From positions 1-12,941 of the forward strand of contig JAJXXT010000142.1 of the NCBI GenBank assembly GCA_021780935.1: DNA of 12,941 nucleotides. The letters run 5' to 3'. Made by a program: the position numbers and the translations under genes. The notes under the pieces were generated by a model, which saw only the letters and a program-made list of their open reading frames with translations, had not been told where the DNA came from and ran no database searches. Below, in pieces: positions 1-6,666 of this stretch (position 1 is its first letter; every line of letters begins with the position of its first letter). This stretch comes from Pseudomonadota bacterium (GTDB lineage Bacteria > Pseudomonadota > Alphaproteobacteria > Acetobacterales > Acetobacteraceae).

Positions 1-1
1 A

Positions 2-367
2 AAGGAAAGCCGCTACCATCTGCGCCACGCCACCGACTGGATGATCCGTCTCGGCGATGGCACCGAGGAAAGCCACGCCCGTTCGCAGGCGGCGCTCGAC
101 CGCTTATGGCCCTATAGTGGCGAGATGTTCGAATGCGATGCGGCCGAGCGCGGACTGGTCGACGCCGGCGTCGCCGTCGATCCGGCGTCGCTGCGTGCCG
201 ACTGGGAGGCCCGCGTGACGGCCGCGCTGGCCCAGGCGACGCTCGCGCGCCCGGCCGGCTCCTGGATGCAGACCGGCGGACGCAGCGGGCGCCATACCGA
301 GCATCTTGGCCGACTTCTGGCCGAGATGCAGTATTTGCAGCGAACCTATCCGGGCGCCCAATGGTGA
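2..367 (+). CDS. paaC: Phenylacetyl-CoA 1,2-epoxidase subunit PaaC, C-terminal part (5' truncated)
   Basis: The reading frame is open from the left edge and ends in TGA, giving the last 121 residues of PaaC. Recognisable stretches are RYHLRHATDWMIRLGDGTEE near the start, LWPYSGEMF in the middle, and the tail HTEHLGRLLAEMQYLQRTYP, all typical of the PaaC C-terminus. PaaC is the structural, ferritin-like partner of the catalytic PaaA in the cytoplasmic multicomponent epoxidase that converts phenylacetyl-CoA to its ring-1,2-epoxide using O2. The stop overlaps the proposed paaD start (ATGGTGA), which suggests translational coupling. paaA and paaB would be expected just outside the left edge. The call rests on recognised family sequence; only the N-terminal half is missing, because of the window boundary. 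Confidence 0.93.
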   Translation, partial: KESRYHLRHATDWMIRLGDGTEESHARSQAALDRLWPYSGEMFECDAAERGLVDAGVAVDPASLRADWEARVTAALAQATLARPAGSWMQTGGRSGRHTEHLGRLLAEMQYLQRTYPGAQW

Positions 368-861
368 ACCCCGACAGCGATCGGGCATTGCGCGCACGGG
401 CATTATGCGCCGTGGAGAGCGTGTGCGATCCCGAAATCCCGGTGCTGACCATCGCCGATCTCGGGGTTCTGCGTGATGTCACCGTATGCGACGGCACGGT
501 CGAGGTGACGATCACGCCGACCTACTCCGGCTGCCCGGCGATGGACGTGATCCGCATCGAGATCGAGCTCGCCCTGGCACGAGCCGGCTTCCAGGGCGCG
601 CACGTGCAGAGCGTGCTCGCGCCTGCCTGGACGACGGACTGGATGTCCGAAGCCGGACGGCGCAAGCTGCGTGACTACGGCATCGCGCCGCCGCCGCCCG
701 GTGCCGGCCGCGGCGCGCTGTTCGGATCGGGCCCCGTCGCGTGCCCGCGGTGCGGCTCGACCGATACCACACAGATCGCCGAATTCGGCTCGACCGCATG
801 CAAATCGCTATGGCGATGCCAGGTCTGCCGCGAACCGTTCGACGCCTTCAAGTGCCATTAG
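361..861 (+). CDS. paaD: Phenylacetyl-CoA epoxidase assembly protein PaaD
   Basis: This 166-residue protein has an N-terminal MIP18/DUF59-type domain (about residues 10-100) containing CDPEIPVLTIADLGVLRDV and TPTYSGCPAMDVI. A C-terminal cysteine-rich domain (about 125-166) starts with CPRCGS and ends with CKSLWRCQVCREPFDAFKCH. This is the standard PaaD architecture and length. Family knowledge places PaaD as a factor needed for a functional phenylacetyl-CoA epoxidase, probably through iron-sulfur or metal-centre maturation rather than as a catalytic subunit. The chosen ATG overlaps the paaC stop by seven bases, and the protein begins MVNPDSDRALR. An in-frame extension upstream would run antisense-like through paaC and is not family-like. 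paaE follows after 13 bases, so paaC-paaD-paaE is one transcription unit. Confidence 0.93.
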   Translation: MVNPDSDRALRARALCAVESVCDPEIPVLTIADLGVLRDVTVCDGTVEVTITPTYSGCPAMDVIRIEIELALARAGFQGAHVQSVLAPAWTTDWMSEAGRRKLRDYGIAPPPPGAGRGALFGSGPVACPRCGSTDTTQIAEFGSTACKSLWRCQVCREPFDAFKCH

Positions 862-874
862 CGACGGCCCCTCG

Positions 875-1957
875 ATGTCCTCCCCGCCTCCCCGTTTCCA
901 CAAGCTCCGCGTCGCGGATATCCGGCGTGAAACCGCCGACGCGGTTTCGATCGCGTTCGAGATCCCGGCGGACCTGAGTGAGATGTTCCGTTTCGAGGCC
1001 GGCCAGTACCTCACGCTGCGGCGCACGTTCGCGGGCGAGGAGGTGCGCCGCTCCTACTCGATCTGCTCCGGCCCGGATGACGGCGCGCTGCGCATCGCCG
1101 TCAAGCGGATCGATGGCGGCCGGTTTTCGAGCTGGGCGAATGACGGGATCCGGCCCGGGGACATGATCGATGTCATGAGCCCGACGGGACGCTTCGGCAT
1201 CGCCTGCGCACCTGCGTCCGCGCGCGTGCATGTCGGCTTCGCTGCCGGATCGGGCATCACGCCGATCCTGTCCATCACCCGCGCCCTGCTCGCCCGGGAA
1301 CCGGCCAGCCGCGTCTTCCTGTTCTACGGCAACCGCTCGACCGGGGAGATTCTCTTTCGCGAGGAGCTGGAGGAACTGAAGGACCGATCCATGGATCGGC
1401 TCTCGGTGTTCCACGTGCTCTCGCGCGAACAGCAGGACGTGCCGGTGCTGAACGGCCGGCTCGATGCGGCGAAAGTGCGGCTGCTGCTGCGCCACGTGGT
1501 CCCGGCCAGCAGCATCGACCATATCTTTCTCTGCGGCCCGACCGAGATGAGCGAGGAAATCGCGGCCACTCTGCTCGAACTCGGGCTGGCGCCGAGCCAG
1601 ATCCACACCGAGCGCTTCGTTTCGGCGCTCGACGGCGTGCCACGCCCGCGCCCCCAGCCCGCACCAACGGGAACGCCGTTTGCCACCGCCAGCGTGATCG
1701 CCGACGGCACCCGTTCGGAAATCCCGGTGGCGGAGGGTGAAGCGATCCTCGATGCCGCCCTCCGCGCCGGGCTCGATCTGCCCTATGCTTGCAAGGGCGG
1801 CATGTGCAGCACCTGCCGCGCGCGCGTGCTCGAGGGCACGGTGCGCATGACAACGAATTTCGCGCTGGAGCCTTGGGAAGTCGAGGCCGGCTACGCCCTC
1901 ACCTGCCAGGCGCAGCCGACCAGCCGGCACGTCGTCGTCGACTACGATCACGTCTGA
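875..1957 (+). CDS. paaE: Phenylacetyl-CoA epoxidase reductase subunit PaaE
   Basis: This 360-residue reductase passes electrons from NAD(P)H through FAD and a 2Fe-2S cluster to the PaaAC oxygenase core in the cytoplasm. The N-terminal FAD domain carries RRSYS at residues 58-62. The NAD(P)H domain carries GSGITP at 125-130 and CGP at 220-222. The C-terminal plant-type ferredoxin domain has the four cluster ligands Cys306, Cys311, Cys314 (ACKGGMCSTC) and Cys344 (LTCQAQ), plus the NFALEPWEV segment typical of PaaE. The ATG at 875 gives the family-like start MSSPPPRFHKLRV. No strong Shine-Dalgarno is visible, which fits coupling to paaD 13 bases upstream. Longer in-frame starts would overlap most of paaD's zinc-type domain and are unlikely. 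Its last ten bases overlap the end of the convergent paaK. Confidence 0.95.
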   Translation: MSSPPPRFHKLRVADIRRETADAVSIAFEIPADLSEMFRFEAGQYLTLRRTFAGEEVRRSYSICSGPDDGALRIAVKRIDGGRFSSWANDGIRPGDMIDVMSPTGRFGIACAPASARVHVGFAAGSGITPILSITRALLAREPASRVFLFYGNRSTGEILFREELEELKDRSMDRLSVFHVLSREQQDVPVLNGRLDAAKVRLLLRHVVPASSIDHIFLCGPTEMSEEIAATLLELGLAPSQIHTERFVSALDGVPRPRPQPAPTGTPFATASVIADGTRSEIPVAEGEAILDAALRAGLDLPYACKGGMCSTCRARVLEGTVRMTTNFALEPWEVEAGYALTCQAQPTSRHVVVDYDHV

Positions 1958-3276
1958 GCCGGCTCGCGGGGCCGCCGGTCGATCACGCGCTTCACTTTGC
2001 CCAGCGAGCGCTCCAGCGTGCCTGGCGGCTCGACGACGACGTCGGTGGAAATCCCGATCGTGTTCTTGATCTCGTGCGCGACGAGCCGGCTCTCCTCCCG
2101 TAGCCCGGCGCCGTCCCAATGCTCGGTGCGGGCCTCGGCATGGACGATCATGCGGTCCAGCCGTCCCTCGCGGGTCAGTTCGAGCTGGAAATGCCCGCCG
2201 CACCAGGGGTATGTCAGCAGCAGTTCCTCGATCTGGGTCGGGAAGACATTGACCCCGCGCAGGATCACCATGTCGTCCGAGCGGCCGGTCACTTTCTCCA
2301 TGCGGCGGAAGCCCGGCCGCGCCGTGCCTGGCAACAGGCGCGTGAGATCGCGGGTGCGGTAGCGGATCACCGGCATCGCCTGCTTGGTCAGCGAGGTGAA
2401 CACCAGCTCGCCGCGCTCCCCCTCCGCCAGCACCGCGCCGGTGTCGGGGTCGATGACCTCGGGATAGAACTGATCCTCCCAGATATGCAGCCCATCCTTG
2501 GTCTCCACGCACTCCTGGGCGACGCCCGGCCCCATCACTTCGGACAGGCCGTAGATGTCCACCGCGTCGATATCGAAGCTGGCCTCGATCTCCTGGCGCA
2601 TCGCATTGGTCCAGGGCTCGGCGCCGAACAGGCCGACCCTGAGCGAACTGCCGCGCGGGTCACGCCCCTGTCGCGCGAACTCGTCGAGGATCGCCAGCAT
2701 GTAGCTCGGGGTCACGGCGATGATCTCCGGGGAAAGGTCGGCGATCATGTGCACTTGGCGCTCCGTCATGCCGCCGGAGATTGGAATGACCGTGCAGCCC
2801 AGCCGTTCTGCGCCCGCGTGCAGGCCGAGCCCGCCGGTGAACAGCCCGTAGCCATAGGCGTTGTGGAGCTTCATCCCCGGCCGCGCGCCGGCGGCATGGA
2901 GCGAGCGGGCGACGAGATCGGCCCAAACATCGAGATCCGCCTGGGTGTAGGCGACGACCGTGGGCTTCCCGGTCGTGCCCGAGGAGGCATGCAGGCGCGC
3001 GACCCGGGCCGGCGGGACGGCGAGCAGCCCATAGGGATAGGTATCGCGGAACGTGGCTTTGGTGGTGAACGGAAACTTCGCCAGATCCCCGACATCGCGG
3101 AAATCCTCGGGCCGGACGCCGGCCGCGTCGAAGGCAGCCCGGTAATAGGGCACGTTGTCGTAGGCGTGCTGCAGTGACCAAGCCAGGCGCTGGCGCTGCA
3201 GCGTGGCAATCTCGTCGCGCGAGGCGCGCTCGATCGGATCGAAAACGGCATCGTCGCGACTGCTGATCCTGGCCAT
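1948..3276 (-). CDS. paaK: Phenylacetate-CoA ligase PaaK
   Basis: This 442-residue ATP-dependent, AMP-forming ligase activates phenylacetate to phenylacetyl-CoA, the substrate of the epoxidase encoded alongside. The ANL-superfamily phosphate loop is SSGTTGKP at residues 98-105. NAYGYGLFTGGLGLHAG, IYGLSEVMGPGVAQEC and RYRTRDL are typical PaaK blocks, and GVNVFPTQIEELLL marks the mobile C-terminal domain. Length matches the family (about 430-440). The start MARISSRDDAVFDPIE is preceded by AAGGGAG about eight bases upstream. A longer in-frame ORF reaching 3390 adds 38 non-family residues and is rejected. The gene faces paaE tail to tail with a ten-base overlap, so it is transcribed separately from the oxygenase genes. 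Confidence 0.95.
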   Translation of the reverse strand: MARISSRDDAVFDPIERASRDEIATLQRQRLAWSLQHAYDNVPYYRAAFDAAGVRPEDFRDVGDLAKFPFTTKATFRDTYPYGLLAVPPARVARLHASSGTTGKPTVVAYTQADLDVWADLVARSLHAAGARPGMKLHNAYGYGLFTGGLGLHAGAERLGCTVIPISGGMTERQVHMIADLSPEIIAVTPSYMLAILDEFARQGRDPRGSSLRVGLFGAEPWTNAMRQEIEASFDIDAVDIYGLSEVMGPGVAQECVETKDGLHIWEDQFYPEVIDPDTGAVLAEGERGELVFTSLTKQAMPVIRYRTRDLTRLLPGTARPGFRRMEKVTGRSDDMVILRGVNVFPTQIEELLLTYPWCGGHFQLELTREGRLDRMIVHAEARTEHWDGAGLREESRLVAHEIKNTIGISTDVVVEPPGTLERSLGKVKRVIDRRPREPAQT

Positions 3277-3323
3277 GAGGTTTGCTCCCTTCGTCGCCGC
3301 CCTGCGACGGCTTGGTGAGGAAT

Positions 3324-3353
3324 GATATACCGCGAACCGAGCGGGATTGCCGA
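3324..3353 (-). promoter_or_regulatory. Candidate paaK promoter
   Basis: Reading the minus strand, TCGGCA (3353-3348) lies 18 bases before TATATC (3329-3324). The -10 sits in the only AT-rich patch of an otherwise very GC-rich spacer, and the predicted transcript would have a leader of about 40 bases before the paaK ATG. The -35 match is 4 of 6 and no transcript data exist, so this is a moderate inference. No PaaR-type operator was recognised. The rest of the 236-base gap between paaK and hrcA shows no ORF I trust. Confidence 0.35.
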
Positions 3354-3458
3354 ATTTCCCGCCCATCCTCCCGCCCACGACGCTGGCCACGACTGTTCCC
3401 GGCCGGCTCCACCCGGCCTTGGGGACGACGCTGCCGGGGTTCCCGCGACCGATGACGA

Positions 3459-3487
3459 TTGACCCGGTCCGCGCCTGTGCCTACCTG
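3459..3487 (+). promoter_or_regulatory. Candidate hrcA promoter
   Basis: TTGACC (3459-3464), a 17-base spacer and TACCTG (3482-3487) form a sigma-70-like pair about 25-30 bases before the hrcA ATGs at 3513 and 3519. The -35 matches the consensus well (5 of 6) and the -10 less so. If real, the transcript begins near 3494. That excludes the TTG at 3459 as a start and favours one of the two ATGs. No CIRCE inverted repeat (TTAGCACTC-N9-GAGTGCTAA) is present anywhere in the gap, so HrcA autoregulation is not visible here. Confidence 0.35.
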
Positions 3488-3512
3488 GAAGCTGAAGTCC
3501 TTCCATCCGGCG

Positions 3513-4607
3513 ATGCCCATGGACCAGCCTGCCAAGCCCCGTCCTGTCCGTCATCCGCTCCGGCCCACCACGCCGGCGCCGGTGCTCGACCCGCGCGCGG
3601 CGGCGGTGCTGCGCGAGATCGTCGAGCAGTATGTCGAGACCGGGGAGCCGGTTGGCAGCCGCACTCTCTCGCGTCGCCTGCCGATCGCACTGTCCCCGGC
3701 GACGATCCGCAATGTCATGGCCGATCTCACCGATTCGGGGTTGCTCTTTGCGCCGCACACCTCGGCGGGCCGGTTGCCGACGGATCTGGGGCTGCGGCTG
3801 TTCGTCGACGGGTTGCTCCAGTTCGGCGAGCTCGGCGAGGACGAGCGCAGCGCCATCAGCGCCGCGCTGGAGGCGAAGGGGCGCAGCCTGGAGGATACGC
3901 TGGCGGAGGCGTCCTCCATGCTCTCCGGCCTGTCCGCCGCCGCCGGCCTCGTGCTGGCGCCGAAATCCGAGGGGCCGCTGCGGCATATCGAGTTCGTCGC
4001 CCTCGGCGCCAACCGGGCCCTGGTGGTTCTGGTCGGCGCCGATGGCCAGGTCGAGAACCGGGTGATCGAGACCCCGCCCGGCGTGCCGCCTTCGGCGCTG
4101 GTGCAGGCGGGCAACTACCTCAATGCCCGCCTCTCGGGGCGGGGGCTGGCCGAACTGCACGCGCTGGTGGCGAACGAGATCGCCGCCAATCGGACCGAGC
4201 TCGATGCGCTGGCGACCCAGGTGGTCGAGGCCGGGCTGGCGACCTGGACCGGGGAAGGGCGCGGCGGTTCGCTGATCGTCCGCGGCCAGGCCCGCCTTCT
4301 CGCCGATGTCACCCAGATCGAGGCGCTCTCGACCATCCAGCTCCTGTTCGAGCGGCTCGAGCGGCAGGAGACGATGCTGCGCCTGCTGGAGCTGGCTGAA
4401 AACTCGGACGGGGTTCGGATCTTCATCGGCGCCGAGAGCGGCGCGTTCGGCGCCGCCGGGCTGACGACGGTGGTCGCGCCGGCCCGCAATGCGGCCAACC
4501 GCATCGTCGGCGCGATCGGGGTGATCGGGCCGACTCGGATCAATTACGGGCGCATCATCCCGGTGGTGGACTACACGGCGCGCGTCATCGGCCGGCTTCT
4601 CGGCTAG
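3513..4607 (+). CDS. hrcA: Heat-inducible transcription repressor HrcA
   Basis: A 364-residue homologue of HrcA, the repressor that binds CIRCE operators upstream of groESL and dnaK-type heat-shock genes and whose activity depends on GroEL. The N-terminal winged helix spans about residues 25-95: VLREIVEQYVETGEPVGSRT, then LSPATIRNVMADLTDSGLL and PHTSAGRLPTD. DLGLRLFVDGLL follows, close to the family's YRxYVD block. The C-terminal GAF-like domain includes ENSDGVRIFIGAESG, and the end GVIGPTRINYGRIIPVVDYT is diagnostic. The start is uncertain between ATG 3513, ATG 3519 and TTG 3459. I prefer the ATGs because a promoter-like pair covers the TTG. Many alphaproteobacteria have grpE next to hrcA; here the neighbour is a convergent cfa-type gene. 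Confidence 0.93.
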   Translation: MPMDQPAKPRPVRHPLRPTTPAPVLDPRAAAVLREIVEQYVETGEPVGSRTLSRRLPIALSPATIRNVMADLTDSGLLFAPHTSAGRLPTDLGLRLFVDGLLQFGELGEDERSAISAALEAKGRSLEDTLAEASSMLSGLSAAAGLVLAPKSEGPLRHIEFVALGANRALVVLVGADGQVENRVIETPPGVPPSALVQAGNYLNARLSGRGLAELHALVANEIAANRTELDALATQVVEAGLATWTGEGRGGSLIVRGQARLLADVTQIEALSTIQLLFERLERQETMLRLLELAENSDGVRIFIGAESGAFGAAGLTTVVAPARNAANRIVGAIGVIGPTRINYGRIIPVVDYTARVIGRLLG

Positions 4608-4643
4608 AGTCTGTCCGGCGCGGATGGAGGCGCCCGACAGACT
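4608..4643 (+). terminator. Hairpin directly after hrcA, possible terminator
   Basis: AGTCTGTC (4608-4615) pairs with GACAGACT (4636-4643). After one C-C mismatch, GGCGC (4617-4621) pairs with GCGCC (4630-4634), leaving an eight-base loop. A T-rich patch (CTCTTTGTTT) follows, but about six bases beyond the stem, so it is an imperfect intrinsic terminator. The stem begins immediately after the hrcA stop codon. Confidence 0.4.
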
Positions 4644-4659
4644 CCAGCTCTTTGTTTGC

Positions 4660-4707
4660 GCGTCTGTTGAGCCGGCTATGGTGACTCCACCTACGCCGGA
4701 CAGACGC
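4660..4707 (-). terminator. Hairpin directly after the methyltransferase gene, possible terminator
   Basis: GCGTCTGT (4660-4667) pairs with ACAGACGC (4700-4707). CCGGC (4672-4676) pairs with GCCGG (4695-4699) after a four-base bulge. GGTG (4680-4683) pairs with CACC (4688-4691) across a 3x3 internal loop, closed by a tetraloop. That is 17 base pairs starting at the minus-strand gene's stop. On the minus strand the following bases are GCAAACAAAGAG, with no U-run, so a rho-independent terminator function for that gene is uncertain. Confidence 0.35.
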
Positions 4708-5969
4708 TAGCGACCGGCGGAGGCAGGCGCCGCCGCTTCATGGCGCACCGTCCGTTCGGTCTCGAACATATAGTCGCGTGTCAGCGGCGTTGCGGTGAGC
4801 GTGCGGGTAAGCTGGAGCTGGAAATTCATGTGGCCCTCCCGGCGGAACGCGAGCTCCGAGCCGGCGAGGTAGAATTCGAACATGCGGCAGAAGCGCTCGT
4901 CGTAGAGCGCGGCGATGGCGTCGCGATTGGCGGCGAAGCGGCGGCGCCAGTGGCGCAGGGTTTCGGCGTAGTGCAAGCGCAGGACCTCGATGTCGGTCAC
5001 GAACAGCCCCTGCCGCTCGACCACCGGCAGCACCTCGCTCAGCGCCGGGGAATAGCCGCCGGGGAAAATATACCTGCGCAGCCACGGATTGGTCGTGCCC
5101 GGCCCGTCCGAACGGCCGATCGAATGGACCAGCGCCACCCCGTCCGCGGCGAGGCAGCGCCGGATGGCGGCGAAGAAGCTGCGATAATGGCCGACGCCGA
5201 CATGCTCGAACATGCCGACGGAGACGATGCGGTCGAAGGTCTGGTGCATCGCCCGATAATCCATCAACTCGAAGCGGACACGGTCGGCGAGCCCCTCCGC
5301 CTCCGCCCGCTCCCGTGCCGCGGCGAGCTGCTCGGCCGAGAGCGTGATGCCCGTGACGCGGGCGCCGAACTCGCGCGCCAGCGTCAGCGCAAGTCCGCCC
5401 CAGCCACAGCCGATGTCGAGCACCGAGAGATCCGGTCGGTCCAGCCGCAGTTTGGCGGCGAGATGGTACTTCTTGGCGCGCTGGGCATCCTCCAGCGTCT
5501 CCAACCCGGTGGGGAAATAGGCGCAGGAATATTGCCGGTCCCGGTCCAGAAACAGGCTGTAGAGCCGTCCATTGAGATCGTAATGGTGGGCGACGTTTCG
5601 CCGCGCCCGGCCGATGGAATTGAACTGGGCGAGCCGGCGGATGATCCAGGCGACGCCGTTGCGCAGCCGGTAGAACGGATGTGCCGCCTCGCTCTCCGCG
5701 AGGTTGGCGACGAGGACATCGAGCAGCTCATAGATGCCGCCCTCGTCCGGCGCCAGGCCGCCATCCATGTAGCCCTCGCCGAGGCCCAGTGCCGGAGTGA
5801 CCACCAAGCGCCGGACCGTGCGCCAATCGCGCAACAGCAAGCCGGCCGAAGGTCCGCCGCCGGGCTCGACCCGCCCCTGATAAAGGGTGGTCGTCCCATC
5901 CGGCCAACGAACCGAAAGCCGGCCGACGACGACGAGACGCCGCAGAATTCGATCAAGAACCGGTCGCAT
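4707..5969 (-). CDS. cfa: Cyclopropane-fatty-acyl-phospholipid synthase family methyltransferase
   Basis: A 420-residue protein that by homology transfers a methylene from S-adenosylmethionine to cis double bonds of membrane phospholipid acyl chains. The N-terminal domain (1-115) includes GEGYMDGGL, as in CFA synthases. The catalytic domain opens with NVAHHYDLNGRLYSLFLD (125-142) and QYSCAYF (146-152, Cys149). The SAM-binding motif VLDIGCGWGG is at 183-192 and SVGMFEHVG at 250-258 carries the acidic residue conserved in the family. IFPGGYSP and FEFYLAGSELAFR lie toward the C-terminus. The ATG is preceded by GGGAGG about ten bases upstream. The gene is monocistronic, and its stop lies in the right end of the inverted-repeat element. 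A related SAM-dependent lipid methylase with another product cannot be excluded, so the symbol is family-level. Confidence 0.88.
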   Translation of the reverse strand: MRPVLDRILRRLVVVGRLSVRWPDGTTTLYQGRVEPGGGPSAGLLLRDWRTVRRLVVTPALGLGEGYMDGGLAPDEGGIYELLDVLVANLAESEAAHPFYRLRNGVAWIIRRLAQFNSIGRARRNVAHHYDLNGRLYSLFLDRDRQYSCAYFPTGLETLEDAQRAKKYHLAAKLRLDRPDLSVLDIGCGWGGLALTLAREFGARVTGITLSAEQLAAARERAEAEGLADRVRFELMDYRAMHQTFDRIVSVGMFEHVGVGHYRSFFAAIRRCLAADGVALVHSIGRSDGPGTTNPWLRRYIFPGGYSPALSEVLPVVERQGLFVTDIEVLRLHYAETLRHWRRRFAANRDAIAALYDERFCRMFEFYLAGSELAFRREGHMNFQLQLTRTLTATPLTRDYMFETERTVRHEAAAPASAGR

Positions 5970-6039
5970 CGGCCACCGCGCCTCCCGTCGATGCCTGTTT
6001 CCGGCGGGGATGCCCGCACCTGCACAGCGAGATTACAAA

Positions 6040-6068
6040 AAAATGACTCCGGCGCACCATTTCGTCAA
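6040..6068 (-). promoter_or_regulatory. Candidate promoter of the cfa-type gene
   Basis: On the minus strand TTGACG (6068-6063) is followed after 17 bases by CATTTT (6045-6040), within a run of seven Ts that is unusual for this GC-rich DNA. The -35 is strong (5 of 6) and the -10 weak. The leader would be roughly 60 bases. No EcfG-type GGAAC/GTT pair fits well in this gap. Confidence 0.3.
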
Positions 6069-6155
6069 ATCCGGCAGGCAACCGGGCGACCTCAGTTAAC
6101 GCGGATGTGATCGGGCGGCGCGTCCGGCCGAGGGAACGGGATGGGGGGAGCACCC

Positions 6156-6184
6156 TTGGAAGCCGCGTGGCATCCGACTATCGT
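6156..6184 (+). promoter_or_regulatory. Candidate promoter of the GFA/SDR operon
   Basis: TTGGAA (6156-6161), a 17-base spacer and TATCGT (6179-6184) form a reasonable sigma-70-type pair. The start of transcription would be near 6190 and the leader about 34 bases, containing the ribosome-binding site GGGAGGA (6213-6219). The 254-base divergent gap (5970-6223) otherwise holds only this and the opposite-strand candidate. Confidence 0.35.
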
Positions 6185-6223
6185 CAGGCCAACGCCGGGA
6201 TTGGACCGGTCAGGGAGGACAGG

Positions 6224-6649
6224 ATGAACAGCTTTTCGGGCGCGTGCTTTTGCGGCGCGGTCGCGGTCGAGGCCACCGGGCAGCCGGAAGGCATGGGCTA
6301 CTGCCATTGCCGGTCCTGCCGGTCCTGGTCGGCCGGTCCGGTCAACGCCTTCACTTTGTGGAAGCCGGAGAACGTCCGCGTCACACGCGGCGCCGAGCAT
6401 ATCGGCACCTACCATAAGACCGAGGCCAGCCATCGTCAGTTCTGCCGCCTCTGCGGCGGGCATCTGATGACCGTCCATCCCGGGCTCGGGATGATCGACG
6501 TCTATGCCGCCACGCTGCCGGAGCTGCCATTCCAGCCGCAACTGCATGTCAATTACGCCGAGACGGTCCTGCCGATGCGCGACGGGCTGCCGAAGCTGAA
6601 GGACTTCCCCGCCGAATTCGGCGGATCAGGGGAAATGCTCCCGGAATAG
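6224..6649 (+). CDS. GFA family zinc-binding protein
   Basis: A 141-residue cytoplasmic protein of the GFA (glutathione-dependent formaldehyde-activating enzyme-like) family, also annotated DUF636/CENP-V-GFA. The zinc ligands are all present: Cys8 and Cys10 (GACFCGAV), Cys27, Cys29 and Cys32 (YCHCRSCR), and Cys74 and Cys77 (FCRLCGGH). Few members have a proven reaction, and most are not true formaldehyde-glutathione adduct synthases, so no substrate is assigned. The start ATG has GGGAGGA four bases upstream; the longer in-frame extension to 6107 is not family-like. An SDR-type gene follows after 17 bases with its own ribosome-binding site, making a likely two-gene operon. Confidence 0.88.
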   Translation: MNSFSGACFCGAVAVEATGQPEGMGYCHCRSCRSWSAGPVNAFTLWKPENVRVTRGAEHIGTYHKTEASHRQFCRLCGGHLMTVHPGLGMIDVYAATLPELPFQPQLHVNYAETVLPMRDGLPKLKDFPAEFGGSGEMLPE

Positions 6650-6666
6650 CAGCGCGGAGACCGGAA

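Larger units (their letters stand above)
4603..4711. repeat. MITE- or REP-like structured element with inverted-repeat ends between convergent genes
   Basis: The ends form an 18-base inverted repeat with one mismatch: GCTAGAGTCTGTCCGGCG at 4603-4620 against the complement of 4694-4711, which reads GCTAGCGTCTGTCCGGCG. The similarity continues more weakly inward (TGGAG shared on both sides). CTAG flanks both ends (4604-4607 and 4707-4710) and could be a target-site duplication, leaving a 99-base element at 4608-4706. It contains four alternating copies of a GTCTGTC/T core (starting at 4609, 4662 and, on the other strand, ending at 4642 and 4705). These build two separate hairpins, 4608-4643 and 4660-4707. 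The left CTAG supplies the hrcA TAG and the right CTAG supplies the TAG of the convergent methyltransferase gene. It encodes no protein. A MITE of an IS5-like family is one reading and a REP/BIME-type doublet is the other. Confidence 0.6.

Noticed and set aside
848..2512. Long minus-strand open frame opposite paaE and the end of paaK
   Set aside because: Antisense to the recognised paaE and out of frame with paaK; low-complexity Arg/Gly/Ala composition typical of high-GC shadow frames, with no motif.
2119..3177. Plus-strand open frame opposite paaK
   Set aside because: Antisense to a clear PaaK coding frame; no domain or plausible ribosome-binding site.
3459..3512. TTG-initiated N-terminal extension of HrcA
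   Set aside because: Overlaps a promoter-like TTGACC-N17-TACCTG pair, lacks a good ribosome-binding site and adds no family-like residues.
2871..4160. Minus-strand open frame across paaK, the spacer and hrcA
   Set aside because: Runs antisense to hrcA and in a wrong frame through paaK; composition-driven.
4740..6110. Plus-strand 456-codon open frame opposite the cfa-type gene
   Set aside because: The opposite strand holds a complete methyltransferase with motifs and ribosome-binding site; this frame has none.
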